From assembly GCA_036308445.1 (NCBI GenBank), contig JAXJVS010000050.1, forward strand, positions 1-53,569: a stretch of 53,569 nucleotides of DNA. Direction: 5' to 3'. This document shows, in pieces, positions 26,174 to 34,700 of the stretch. This DNA is from MGBC113645 sp036308445. Its GTDB lineage: Bacteria > Bacillota_I > Bacilli_A > Erysipelotrichales > Coprobacillaceae. The notes under the pieces are model-generated. The model had not been told where the DNA came from, did not search any database, and was given only the letters and a program-made list of their open reading frames with translations. The translations under genes and the position numbers were made by a program. How positions within the stretch are numbered: position 1 is the first letter of the stretch; each line of letters begins with the position of its first letter.

Positions 26174-26878
26174 ATGTTTAATATTTGTATTTTTAGCGAA
26201 AGTGGATTGGACAATCCACAAATTGAAGAAATCATTAAGAATAAAGGAATCGAGTATTCAATTGATTACTTTTCATCAATAGATGCATTAAAGAAAGTGT
26301 TTGAGAACCATCTTTTTAAATATCATTGTATCATTGTAGATATTCAAAATATCATTTCTTTTTCATTAGTAAATGAAATTAACGATAAGTATTCTCATTG
26401 TCAAGTTATTTATATAACTAACAATCTAGAATATGCACGATATATTTCTCATACTCATTTTTCATATTTTATATATAAGGATGACATCATCAAAGAATTA
26501 CCTTCAGCAATCAATAAAATTTTAAGCAAGATAAATGAATCATCAATCATTCAAATTCCTTTAAAAGGAAGAATAAAGTTAGTAGAACTGAATCAGATTA
26601 TATATATCGAAAGCCATTTACATAAAATAAATATTGTTTGCATTAATGAAAATATTGAATGTTATAAAAAACTTAGTGATTTATCAAATACTATTTTATC
26701 ATATCCACATTTTTTAAGATGTCATAATAGTTATATTGTCAATATGGATTATATTAAAGAATATGGTGCTACTAGTATATTAATGAATAATGATGTTAGC
26801 ATTACTATTACTCGAAAATATAAAGATGAAGTCAAAGAACTCATCACTCAATTTTACAATCCTTTTCTAAAGATATAA
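26174..26878 (+). CDS. LytTR-domain regulator with a weakened receiver domain
   Basis: A protein of 234 aa. The N-terminal half (1-118) has a receiver-like pattern. The phospho-acceptor position D56 (CIIVDIQN), T82 and K102 remain, but the acidic pair that binds Mg2+ is FSES instead of DD. Phosphorylation is therefore doubtful. The C-terminal LytTR domain (about 125-230) is intact (KLVELNQIIYIESHLHK; FLRCHNSYIVNMDYIKEY). No kinase gene is adjacent, and the gene stands alone between the divergent acn operon and an ABC-F gene. It may be an atypical, ligand- or redox-controlled regulator, or be served by a distant kinase. Confidence 0.85.
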   Translation: MFNICIFSESGLDNPQIEEIIKNKGIEYSIDYFSSIDALKKVFENHLFKYHCIIVDIQNIISFSLVNEINDKYSHCQVIYITNNLEYARYISHTHFSYFIYKDDIIKELPSAINKILSKINESSIIQIPLKGRIKLVELNQIIYIESHLHKINIVCINENIECYKKLSDLSNTILSYPHFLRCHNSYIVNMDYIKEYGATSILMNNDVSITITRKYKDEVKELITQFYNPFLKI

Positions 26879-26904
26879 GGTCATCATGATGACCTTATAT
26901 CTTT
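26869..26904 (+). terminator. terminator after the LytTR gene
   Basis: A 36-base perfect palindrome, half-site AAAGATATAAGGTCATCA, overlaps the stop codon and ends in TTTT. Confidence 0.88.
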
Positions 26905-26982
26905 TGTTTAGTCCTTTTTTAATGGTAATTAATATATGATATAATTAATTGTTTTTGTATTCCTCAATAATGATATTTCTTA

Positions 26983-27011
26983 TTTTCATATTTTATCTAA
27001 TATGTTACAAT
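26983..27011 (+). promoter_or_regulatory. ABC-F gene promoter
   Basis: TTTTCA (26983-26988), a 17-base spacer and TACAAT (27006-27011), with TG one base before the -10. The start codon follows within 17 bases, so the leader is very short and leaves no room for an attenuator of the kind seen before resistance-type ABC-F genes. Confidence 0.55.
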
Positions 27012-27027
27012 ACATACGGTGATAAAT

Positions 27028-28890
27028 ATGATACTTGCAGTTTCTGCTTTAAAAAAGTCTTTTCAAGGAATAGATTTACTTAAAGATATTACATTTAAAA
27101 TTGAAGAACATGATAAAGTGGCAATTATTGGTGTTAATGGAGCTGGTAAATCAACATTATTAAAAATATTAATGAATGAAGAAAGTTACGATGCTGGTGA
27201 TATTTTTCAAACCAAAGGAACGACTATTGGTTATCTTTCTCAGCATAATACAATTGATTCTTCATTATCTATATATGATGCTTTATTAGAGGTTTTTAAA
27301 CCCCTAATTGAGAAAGAAAAAAGATTAAGAGAATTAGAACAATTGATGGCGGAAGATCATGATTTAAACAGTATCATGAAAGAATATGATCAATTATCAT
27401 ATGAATTTGATACACAAGGTGGTTATTCTTATACTAGTCAAATTAAAGGAGTATTAAAAGGATTAGGATTTGAAGAAGAATCATGGAATATGCCTATAGG
27501 TATTTTATCAGGTGGACAAAAGACAAGACTATCTTTAGGAAGATTATTATTATTAAAACCAGATTTATTATTATTAGATGAACCGACTAATCATCTAGAC
27601 GTGAATTCTATTGAATGGTTAGAAAATTATTTAAAAAGCTATCCTCATGCATTGATTGTTGTCTCTCATGATAGATATTTTATTGACCAAGTCACTAATA
27701 CAATTATAGAAATAGAAAATGGTAAATCTAAAACATATAAATGCAATTACTCAAAATACGCTCAAATAAAGAAACATGATAGAGATATTGAATTAAAACA
27801 TTATGTAGATAATCAAAAAGAAATTAAACGTATGCAAGAAAGTATTGACTTATTGAAATCTTTCAATAGAGAAAAACAAGTCAAAAGAGCTGAAAGCAAG
27901 GAAAAAGCATTAGAAAAAATGGAGAAAGTAGAAAAACCAGAAGCATTACCTTCTACTATTAGAATCCAATTTCAACCACTACTAGAATCTGGTTATGATG
28001 TTCTTACAGTGAAGAATTTAGGCATGGATTTTGATAAACCATTGTTTAATAATATTAATTTTGAAGTAAAAAAACAAGAAAGAGTAGCTCTTATTGGTCC
28101 TAACGGTATTGGTAAGACCACTCTCTTTAAGATTCTACTAGAACAATTATTTCCTACTAGAGGAAAGTTTGTATTAGGAAGTAAAGTTATGATGGGATAC
28201 TATGATCAAGAACACACTTCTTTATCATATACAAAATCAGTATTTCAAGAGATAAGTGATGCATATCCTAAAATGACAAATACAGAAATTAGAAATATCG
28301 CTGCTACTTTCTTATTTAAAGGTGAAGATGTCTTTAAAACTATGGATATGTTATCAGGGGGAGAAAAAGGTAGAGTTGTATTAATGAAACTACTTTTATC
28401 TAAATCTAACTTTTTAATCCTAGATGAACCTACTAATCATTTAGATATTGAATCAAAAGAAATCTTAGAAGATGCTTTATCTTCTTTTGATGGTACTATT
28501 CTTTTTATTAGTCATGATAGATACTTTATCAACAAACTTGCAACTAAAGTTATAGAAATGAAAGATAATGGTGCTAAAACATTCATGGGTAATTATGATA
28601 ATTACTTAGACGAAAGAATAGAATTTAAAGAAGAAAAAATAAAAGAAATTAATATTGATTATCAAACTAAAAAGAGATTACAGGCAGAAAAAAGAAAAAA
28701 AGATAATCAATTAAAGAAAATAGAAAAAGATATTACTGATTTAGAAGAAGTAATCAATTCATTAACTGAACAACTCCATAGTGAAGAAGTATTAAACGAC
28801 TATAAAAAATACAATGATATTACTAAAGAATTAAACGAGATAGAAGAAAAACTAGAAAAGAAAATGGAAGAATGGGAATTATTACAATAA
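27028..28890 (+). CDS. ABC-F family ATPase
   Basis: A protein of 620 aa with two ABC ATPase domains and no membrane helices. The first has Walker A GVNGAGKST near 36, signature LSGGQKTRLSLGRLLL and Walker B LLLLDEPTNHLD. The second has GPNGIGKTT near 360, LSGGEKGRVVLMKLLL and FLILDEPTNHLD. The charged inter-domain linker (about 245-305) is the ribosome-contacting P-site motif region, and a C-terminal coiled coil (about 535-620) resembles YdiF/Uup types. These proteins act on the ribosome. Nothing indicates antibiotic resistance. ATG 27028 is preferred over the in-frame GTG at 27019, since GGTGAT then acts as its binding site. Confidence 0.92.
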   Translation: MILAVSALKKSFQGIDLLKDITFKIEEHDKVAIIGVNGAGKSTLLKILMNEESYDAGDIFQTKGTTIGYLSQHNTIDSSLSIYDALLEVFKPLIEKEKRLRELEQLMAEDHDLNSIMKEYDQLSYEFDTQGGYSYTSQIKGVLKGLGFEEESWNMPIGILSGGQKTRLSLGRLLLLKPDLLLLDEPTNHLDVNSIEWLENYLKSYPHALIVVSHDRYFIDQVTNTIIEIENGKSKTYKCNYSKYAQIKKHDRDIELKHYVDNQKEIKRMQESIDLLKSFNREKQVKRAESKEKALEKMEKVEKPEALPSTIRIQFQPLLESGYDVLTVKNLGMDFDKPLFNNINFEVKKQERVALIGPNGIGKTTLFKILLEQLFPTRGKFVLGSKVMMGYYDQEHTSLSYTKSVFQEISDAYPKMTNTEIRNIAATFLFKGEDVFKTMDMLSGGEKGRVVLMKLLLSKSNFLILDEPTNHLDIESKEILEDALSSFDGTILFISHDRYFINKLATKVIEMKDNGAKTFMGNYDNYLDERIEFKEEKIKEINIDYQTKKRLQAEKRKKDNQLKKIEKDITDLEEVINSLTEQLHSEEVLNDYKKYNDITKELNEIEEKLEKKMEEWELLQ

Positions 28891-28899
28891 TTCCCATTC
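28870..28899. terminator. bidirectional terminator, ABC-F / lipoprotein
   Basis: Arms GAATGGGAATTATT and AATAATTCCCATTC separated by two bases, overlapping the ABC-F stop, with CTTTATTT after it. It can also serve the converging lipoprotein gene. Confidence 0.85.
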
Positions 28900-28927
28900 T
28901 TTATTTCCTCGGCAATAACTGACAATA

Positions 28928-29326
28928 TTATTCCCATACTGTCAATTCTCCGTATAACGTTATTTCATTAATTTCATTTTTTTCATTACATTTCAAATAA
29001 ACAAATGCATTATTATATTCTACTGCCGCTTTTATTGTATTCAATTCTATCTTTAATACTGTTTTATTAGATGTTTTGTTCCCATCACTATCAATTATTG
29101 TATTAACCTTAATATCATAGCAGTTTATTTCTTCTGCAAGACTTACTTCTATAAAATCCTCTTTTTGTTCCTCATGTAATTCTCTTTCATAAAATCCCGG
29201 ATACAATACAGCCTTGTTGTCATTTATACTAATAATATAATATAAAGTCTCAGAATCAATCATACCATTTGACTTACAGCCACTTAATCCTAATAACATA
29301 ATAAATATAATTATTATTCTCTTCAT
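28928..29326 (-). CDS. small lipoprotein of unknown function
   Basis: A protein of 132 aa starting MKRIIIIFIMLLGLSGCKSN: signal peptide with lipobox LSGC, lipidated Cys17. The mature part of about 115 residues is probably a small beta-rich domain (YYIISINDNKAVLYPGFYE; ALVYL-like strands near the end). I recognise no family. ATG 29326 was chosen because GAGGG lies 7 bases before it; the frame is open for 14 further codons but without a site. It is divergent from the VanZ-like gene. Confidence 0.75.
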   Translation of the reverse strand: MKRIIIIFIMLLGLSGCKSNGMIDSETLYYIISINDNKAVLYPGFYERELHEEQKEDFIEVSLAEEINCYDIKVNTIIDSDGNKTSNKTVLKIELNTIKAAVEYNNAFVYLKCNEKNEINEITLYGELTVWE

Positions 29327-29412
29327 ATTCATTCCCTCTAATACAATTATAACAACTTCAACAATCACTTTAAATACAAATCAATTTTTTATATAATTTT
29401 ATTGGTGATTTA

Positions 29413-29850
29413 ATGAAAAAAATAAAATATTTTATACCTTCTTTCATTATAATGATGATTATATTTTCCTTTTCTATGCAAACAGGTGAAGAATCTGGTG
29501 GTTTAAGTCTAAAAGTTGTACAGATCATACAAGAAATATTTCCTTTCTTTACTAATACTGATTTATTGCATACAATCATAAGAAAAGGCGCTCATATAAG
29601 TGAGTATGCTGTACTTACTTTAACTTATGTATATGGATTTTATAAAAACAACTTAGATATTAAAAAGATATGTCTATATTCTATTTTATGTACTTTTCTA
29701 TACGCTAGTACGGACGAATTACATCAATTGTTTGTAGGTGGAAGAGCTGGTCAATTGACTGATGTTCTTATTGATACTACAGGAGGATTAATTATAATTA
29801 TTATTGTTTACTTGATATTAAGGAGAAAAACAAATGAGTTATCAAATTAA
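29413..29850 (+). CDS. VanZ-like membrane protein
   Basis: A protein of 145 aa with about four membrane helices. The family signature is complete: FSMQTGEESGG after the first helix, KGAHISEYAVLTLTY, and the conserved TDELHQLFVGGRAGQLTDVLIDTTGG-type motif (about 97-122). VanZ-family proteins modify sensitivity to teicoplanin and related lipid-II-targeting molecules in some species, but their general function is not settled. GGTGATTTA precedes the ATG. It overlaps the metallo-beta-lactamase-fold gene by 17 bases. Confidence 0.9.
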   Translation: MKKIKYFIPSFIIMMIIFSFSMQTGEESGGLSLKVVQIIQEIFPFFTNTDLLHTIIRKGAHISEYAVLTLTYVYGFYKNNLDIKKICLYSILCTFLYASTDELHQLFVGGRAGQLTDVLIDTTGGLIIIIIVYLILRRKTNELSN

Positions 29851-30643
29851 TAAAATAAATAAAGAAATTATTCAAATATTAGATGAATACTATGATTGTA
29901 TATATGTTATTAAAGGAGAAAAGAAAAGTTTGGTTATTGATTTAGGTATGGATAATGCAAGAATCAAACCTGTAATTGAATATCTAGTTAACACTCCTTA
30001 TGATATTATATGTACTCATGGTCACTTTGATCATGTTGGAAGAAGTGGAGAATTCGATAAAATTTATATGTCATTATTAGATAAAGATGTTTATTTAGAT
30101 AATTATAAAATTATAGATATAAATAACACAAAATTGTCTTTTATTGATGACTTAAATATTTATAATGTTTTAGATAAATATGACTTAGGTGATAGAATTA
30201 TTCATATTCTCCCTTGTTTTGGTCACACTCCAGGAAGTGTGATTGTTTTAGATCAAAAGAATAAAACCATTTTTACAGGTGATGCCATTGGTTCAGGATG
30301 TGGTGTTTGGATGCAAGTAGATTATGCTTTATCAATTAAAGAATATCTTAATTCACTACAAGAATGTTATGATATTTTAAAGACATATAATGTTGATGAT
30401 TCATGGACTTTCTTAGGCGGACACGCATTTCAAGAATATCAATCTAAAGTATCAGATTATAACAAATTTGATATTCGCGTACTTACAGATATGATTATCC
30501 TATGTAAGAAATTAATAAATGATGAAATCGAATATCGAGATATTAGGACTACTGAATTCTCAACCGGCAAACCTTATTACGCTTCCTATAATAAAGCCGA
30601 AATGATATTTACTTTATCACAGCTAAAAAGCTTATCTCAATGA
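29834..30643 (+). CDS. metallo-beta-lactamase-fold hydrolase
   Basis: A protein of 269 aa. The metal-binding HxHxDH motif is THGHFDHVG near residue 60. A second metal ligand is in CFGHTPGSVIVLD (His near 133) and a third in FTGDAIGSG (Asp near 152). The later His in FLGGHAFQ may complete the site. Such proteins hydrolyse thioesters or other acyl or phosphate esters; this one is a general MBL-fold hydrolase and need not be a beta-lactamase. AGGAGA precedes the ATG inside the end of the VanZ-like gene, which implies translational coupling. Confidence 0.88.
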   Translation: MSYQINKINKEIIQILDEYYDCIYVIKGEKKSLVIDLGMDNARIKPVIEYLVNTPYDIICTHGHFDHVGRSGEFDKIYMSLLDKDVYLDNYKIIDINNTKLSFIDDLNIYNVLDKYDLGDRIIHILPCFGHTPGSVIVLDQKNKTIFTGDAIGSGCGVWMQVDYALSIKEYLNSLQECYDILKTYNVDDSWTFLGGHAFQEYQSKVSDYNKFDIRVLTDMIILCKKLINDEIEYRDIRTTEFSTGKPYYASYNKAEMIFTLSQLKSLSQ

Positions 30644-30652
30644 TAAGCTTTT
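30626..30652. terminator. bidirectional terminator, MBL gene / coiled-coil gene
   Basis: An 11-bp stem, AAAAGCTTATC and GATAAGCTTTT, with a 5-base loop lies between two converging genes and overlaps both ends. Confidence 0.85.
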
Positions 30653-31553
30653 ATAGTTTTTTTAGCATTTCTTTTAATTCTTTTTTATTTATATTTATCT
30701 TTAAAACATTATCTTGTCTATCTTTATATAAATCATCTAAAACCTTTTCTATACATGATACAGTATTGTTTACTTGTTGTAAACTTTGACTAATTTTATT
30801 TTTAATACTCCAGTCAGTAAATATATTATCAAAGACCACATCTAGTATATAATCAAATTCATCAAAAACAGGTATTACCACCTTTTCTAAAGTCACATCT
30901 TTTAATTCTCTTTCAAACTTTTCTATCTTATTTTGTGATAATTGTAAATGTTCTTGAGCTTTCTGTAAATTTTCTCTCTTTATTATGTCTGATAAAAAAT
31001 TTCCTCCCAATACATCTACAGTACTCCATCCATCAGCTTTATTTAAAAATAATCGCACTGTTTCTAATGCTTCTTTCGCAATTTCTCCTGTTTCAATAGC
31101 TTCATTAATTTCTTTTAATTGAGATTGTATCTTTGTTATTTGATCTCTATATTTTATTATATCCTTATTATCTATATTAACTTTTAATTGTAAATCTTCT
31201 AATTCTTGTACAATATTTTCTTCATTATTTATTCTTATCTCTAATTTGTTTACTTCTTCTTTCTTAATATTATAATTATATAATACTCTTTGATATTCCA
31301 ACGAAGCTTGGATTGCTTCATATTTTTCTGACTCTAACTGTTTATCTTTATTACCTAAGATAGAGTAAAAAATAGATTTAAAACTCATTTTTTCTAATTC
31401 TTCTACATCTTTATTCTCTTTTAGTAATACTTTTTCTTTCTCTTTTAATTCTAATGATAATTGATTTAATTTCATTGTTTCTTCTTTTAATATATTTTTA
31501 TGACTATCAATATATAATAATTCAGCTTTTAATTCTGTAATCCTTTCAATCAT
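30651..31553 (-). CDS. coiled-coil protein with a GWxTxDxLGG motif
   Basis: A protein of 300 aa, almost wholly helical, with coiled coils at about 1-60, 75-165 and 190-225. In the middle sits the non-helical motif ADGWSTVDVLGGNFLSD (about 173-189), which I recall as conserved in several Firmicute proteins of unknown function. No signal peptide or membrane helix, so it is cytoplasmic. ATG 31553 is preferred over the GTG at 31562, because GAGGTGA overlaps that GTG and serves the ATG. It stands alone between two terminators. Function unknown. Confidence 0.75.
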   Translation of the reverse strand: MIERITELKAELLYIDSHKNILKEETMKLNQLSLELKEKEKVLLKENKDVEELEKMSFKSIFYSILGNKDKQLESEKYEAIQASLEYQRVLYNYNIKKEEVNKLEIRINNEENIVQELEDLQLKVNIDNKDIIKYRDQITKIQSQLKEINEAIETGEIAKEALETVRLFLNKADGWSTVDVLGGNFLSDIIKRENLQKAQEHLQLSQNKIEKFERELKDVTLEKVVIPVFDEFDYILDVVFDNIFTDWSIKNKISQSLQQVNNTVSCIEKVLDDLYKDRQDNVLKININKKELKEMLKKL

Positions 31554-31600
31554 TATACTCACCTCTTTACTTACATTATACTTTATAAATATGTAAAAAA

Positions 31601-31621
31601 GAAGATCTAATCAAGATCTTC
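31601..31621 (-). terminator. terminator after the first GH1 gene
   Basis: An 8-bp stem, GAAGATCT and AGATCTTC, with a 5-base loop overlaps the stop. TTTTTT follows on the minus strand. Confidence 0.85.
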
Positions 31622-33049
31622 TCCATTACTAGCAATAACTTTTTTATACCAATCAAATGATTTTTTCTTTCTTCTAGAAAAATCACCTGTACCATCATCA
31701 TATCTTTCTACAAAAATAAATCCATATCTCTTAGCATATTCTCCAGTAGATGCAGATACTAAATCTATACATCCCCAAGGAGTATATCCGATCAAATCAA
31801 CACCATCTAGTACTGCTTCATGCATTTGAGCAATATGTTCTCTTAAATAATCAATTCTATAATCATCATTAATAGAACCATCCTCTTCAATCTTATCATA
31901 TGCTCCTAAACCATTCTCTACAACCATAATAGGAATCTGATAACGATCCCATATTTCATTTAAACTATATCTTAAACCTTTAGGATCTATTTGCCATCCC
32001 CAATCACTAGCTTTTAAATAAGGATTATTAACTCCTCCTAAAATATTTCCTTCACCTTTATTGGCATTAGGATCAACTGTCTGACATATTGACATATAAT
32101 ATGAGAATGTATAGAAGTCCACTTTACCTTCTTTTAAGATTTGAGTATCTTCTTCTTCCATTTTTATATTAATATTGTTTTCTTTAAAGAAACGATTCAT
32201 ATATGTTGGATAAGATCCTCTGCATTGAACATCACTACAGAAATAGTTCATAATTCTATTACTTTGTTGATTTGCGATAACATCATCAGGATGACATGTT
32301 AATGGATAACTAGTTGCATAAATCATCATGTTTCCTACTTTATAGTTAGGATCAATCTCATGTGCTAATTTTACTGCTTTTGCACTAGCTACAAACATAT
32401 GATGTAAACCTTGATATCTTTGTTCAGGATAATCTGGCTGTTTCATAAATTCTGTTGGATTTTCTAAATCATTTAAAATACCTTGATTCAATAAAGCTCC
32501 CATAGATTGAGTAGAACTATTGATTTCATTAAATGTTAACCAGTATTTTACTTTACCTTTATACCTTTTAAAGATTGCTTCACAATAGTTCATGAAATAA
32601 TCAATCATTTCTCTGGAAGCCCATGAATTACATTTCTTTGTAAGTCCAAATGGCACTTCATAATGTGATATTGTAATTAATGGCTCAATACCATGTTTTA
32701 AACATTCATCAATAACATCATCATAATGTTTTAAACCTGCTTCATTAGGTTCAGTTTCATCTCCATTAGGAAAAATTCTTGTCCATGCAATAGAAAAACG
32801 ATAAACTTTGAATCCCATTTCTGCAAATAATGCAATATCCTCTTTATATCTATGATAATGATCAATTGCCATATGACTAGGATAAAAAGTCCCTTCTTCT
32901 AAAATAGGTGTAATTCTTTTACTTTGTCCATATTTACCACCTGTACAGATATCTGCTACTGAGACACCTTTACCCTCTTCATTCCAAGCACCTTCACATT
33001 GGTTAGCAGCAGTTGCTCCACCCCATAAAAAATCTTTTGGAAAACTCAT
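31607..33049 (-). CDS. 6-phospho-beta-glucosidase, GH1 (copy 1)
   Basis: A protein of 480 aa, glycoside hydrolase family 1. The acid/base is E175 in LTFNEIN and the nucleophile E378 in VVENGLG. The loop SASTGEYAKRYGFIFV has the Ser, Lys and Tyr that bind the 6-phosphate, so the substrate is a phosphorylated beta-glucoside delivered by the PTS. ATG 33049 has AAGGAGG seven bases upstream; the frame runs seven codons further through that site. A second GH1 gene lies directly upstream and a cellobiose-type EIIC lies 4.5 kb away, which fits intracellular hydrolysis of cellobiose-6-phosphate, salicin-6-phosphate or similar. Confidence 0.93.
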   Translation of the reverse strand: MSFPKDFLWGGATAANQCEGAWNEEGKGVSVADICTGGKYGQSKRITPILEEGTFYPSHMAIDHYHRYKEDIALFAEMGFKVYRFSIAWTRIFPNGDETEPNEAGLKHYDDVIDECLKHGIEPLITISHYEVPFGLTKKCNSWASREMIDYFMNYCEAIFKRYKGKVKYWLTFNEINSSTQSMGALLNQGILNDLENPTEFMKQPDYPEQRYQGLHHMFVASAKAVKLAHEIDPNYKVGNMMIYATSYPLTCHPDDVIANQQSNRIMNYFCSDVQCRGSYPTYMNRFFKENNINIKMEEEDTQILKEGKVDFYTFSYYMSICQTVDPNANKGEGNILGGVNNPYLKASDWGWQIDPKGLRYSLNEIWDRYQIPIMVVENGLGAYDKIEEDGSINDDYRIDYLREHIAQMHEAVLDGVDLIGYTPWGCIDLVSASTGEYAKRYGFIFVERYDDGTGDFSRRKKKSFDWYKKVIASNGEDLD

Positions 33050-33126
33050 TTTTTCTTCCTCCTTCATCATTAATCATATTATATCAAATAAATTTTTATA
33101 TAATATAATTATTTCAATAAATGAAA

Positions 33127-33146
33127 AAGCAAGGATATCCTTGCTT
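33127..33146 (-). terminator. terminator between the two GH1 genes
   Basis: A perfect 20-base palindrome with half-site AAGCAAGGAT overlaps the end of the upstream GH1 gene and is followed by a T-run on the minus strand. Confidence 0.8.
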
Positions 33147-34632
33147 AATCCAAGTCTTCTCCTTGCGTTTCAATAACTTTCTTATACCAATAAAACGAAT
33201 CTTTCTTATATCTATTTAAAGAACCATTACCAACATCATCCATATCAACATAAATAAATCCATATCTTTTCTTCATTTCTCCAGTTCCAGCAGATACTAA
33301 ATCTACACATCCCCACATTGTATATCCCATTAATGGAATACCATCTAAATTAATAGCATCTCTCATAGATTTAATATTATGTCTTAAATAATCAATACGA
33401 TAAGAATCATGTACTGTTTTATCTTCTTCTAAAACATCAGACCATCCTATACCATTTTCTACAATGAATAATGGTTTATGATAACGATCATATAATGTAT
33501 TTAAAGCAATTCTTAAACATTGAGGATCTGTCTCCCAGCCCCATGCATTAGCTTCAAGATACTTGTTTCTTTTACCGTGAATACCATTGCCACCAGCACC
33601 TTCTCCCATATCATGAGTAGTAAATGTGCTAGAACCATAACAAGAGAATGATAAGAAATCACATGCATAATTCTCTAACAATTCTTCATCACCTTCATGA
33701 AGACTCAATACTATACCATTTCTTTCATATTCTTTTAATTTATAAGTAGGATATTTACCTCCAACTTGAACATCGCTATACCATAAAAACTGTTCCTGAG
33801 CCTTTTTTAATACAAACAACTGGTCATTTGGATCATTTGTTTCAGCATACAATGGCTGATACAATTGCATCATTCCTACCATGTTATTTTTATCTATTTC
33901 ATGTGCTGCTTTTACAGTCAATGCACTAGCAATGAATTGATGTAATGCCGCATCTGCTTTTGTTTGTGGCGTAACATCCAAAACACCAATTGTAGAAATC
34001 TGCATATGTTCCATCATATTGATTTCATTGAATGTTAACCAGTATTTTACTTTACCTTTGTAGTAGTTTAATACTGTCGTTGTATATTTTACAAATAAAT
34101 CAATAACCTCTCTATTCTTCCATCCACCATATTCTGTTACTAGCTGTACAGGTATCTCAAAATGGGATAATGTTACTAATGGTTCAATACCATACTTTAA
34201 ACATTCATTAAAAACATCATCATAAAATTTTAAACCTTCCTCGTTTGGTTTATCTGCATTAATATCAGGATAGATTCTAGACCATTGGATACTTAATCTA
34301 AATGTCTTGAATCCCATTTCTGCAAATAAAGCTATATCTTCTTTATAATGATGATAGAAATCAGTTGCCTGATGTGATGGATAATAATATCCATCTAAAA
34401 CAGTTGGTATAGCGCCTTCAGGAAATTCCATTGGTTTACTACCAAAAGTCATTTTTGATACTCCTGTTTCTCCAGTTTCTGGAATAACCCAGCCTACTTC
34501 CCTTGGTTTGGTATGACTACCACCTGTTGTGACATCACTAATAGTAAGAGCTTTACCACCCTCATTGTATCCACCTTCGAATTGATTAGCAGCAGTAGCT
34601 CCACCCCATAAAAAATTATCCGGAAATCTCAT
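33145..34632 (-). CDS. 6-phospho-beta-glucosidase, GH1 (copy 2)
   Basis: A protein of 495 aa, a GH1 paralogue of the downstream gene. The acid/base is E203 in LTFNEIN and the nucleophile E392 in FIVENGIG. The phosphate-binding loop SAGTGEMKKRYGFIYVD is intact. It differs from copy 1 by a longer segment at about 38-78, beside the active-site entrance, which suggests a different aglycone preference. GAGGAGG precedes the ATG. A palindromic terminator separates the copies, so they are probably expressed separately. Confidence 0.93.
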   Translation of the reverse strand: MRFPDNFLWGGATAANQFEGGYNEGGKALTISDVTTGGSHTKPREVGWVIPETGETGVSKMTFGSKPMEFPEGAIPTVLDGYYYPSHQATDFYHHYKEDIALFAEMGFKTFRLSIQWSRIYPDINADKPNEEGLKFYDDVFNECLKYGIEPLVTLSHFEIPVQLVTEYGGWKNREVIDLFVKYTTTVLNYYKGKVKYWLTFNEINMMEHMQISTIGVLDVTPQTKADAALHQFIASALTVKAAHEIDKNNMVGMMQLYQPLYAETNDPNDQLFVLKKAQEQFLWYSDVQVGGKYPTYKLKEYERNGIVLSLHEGDEELLENYACDFLSFSCYGSSTFTTHDMGEGAGGNGIHGKRNKYLEANAWGWETDPQCLRIALNTLYDRYHKPLFIVENGIGWSDVLEEDKTVHDSYRIDYLRHNIKSMRDAINLDGIPLMGYTMWGCVDLVSAGTGEMKKRYGFIYVDMDDVGNGSLNRYKKDSFYWYKKVIETQGEDLD

Positions 34633-34680
34633 TTTTTCTTCCTCCTCATCAACAATTATATTTTAACATAAAAGAAAAAA

Positions 34681-34700
34681 AAGAGGAATTTCTTCCTCTT
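34681..34700 (-). terminator. terminator after glnN
   Basis: An 8-bp stem, AAGAGGAA and TTCCTCTT, with a 4-base loop overlaps the glnN stop. A T-run follows on the minus strand. Confidence 0.85.

Noticed and set aside
27012..27027. Regulatory leader of the ABC-F gene as in antibiotic-resistance types
   Set aside because: The putative leader is only about 16 bases, with no short peptide frame or hairpins.
34186..34200. AATACCATACTTTAA resembling the UTRA operator motif
   Set aside because: It lies within GH1 coding sequence at a conserved protein segment and lacks the second half of the inverted repeat.
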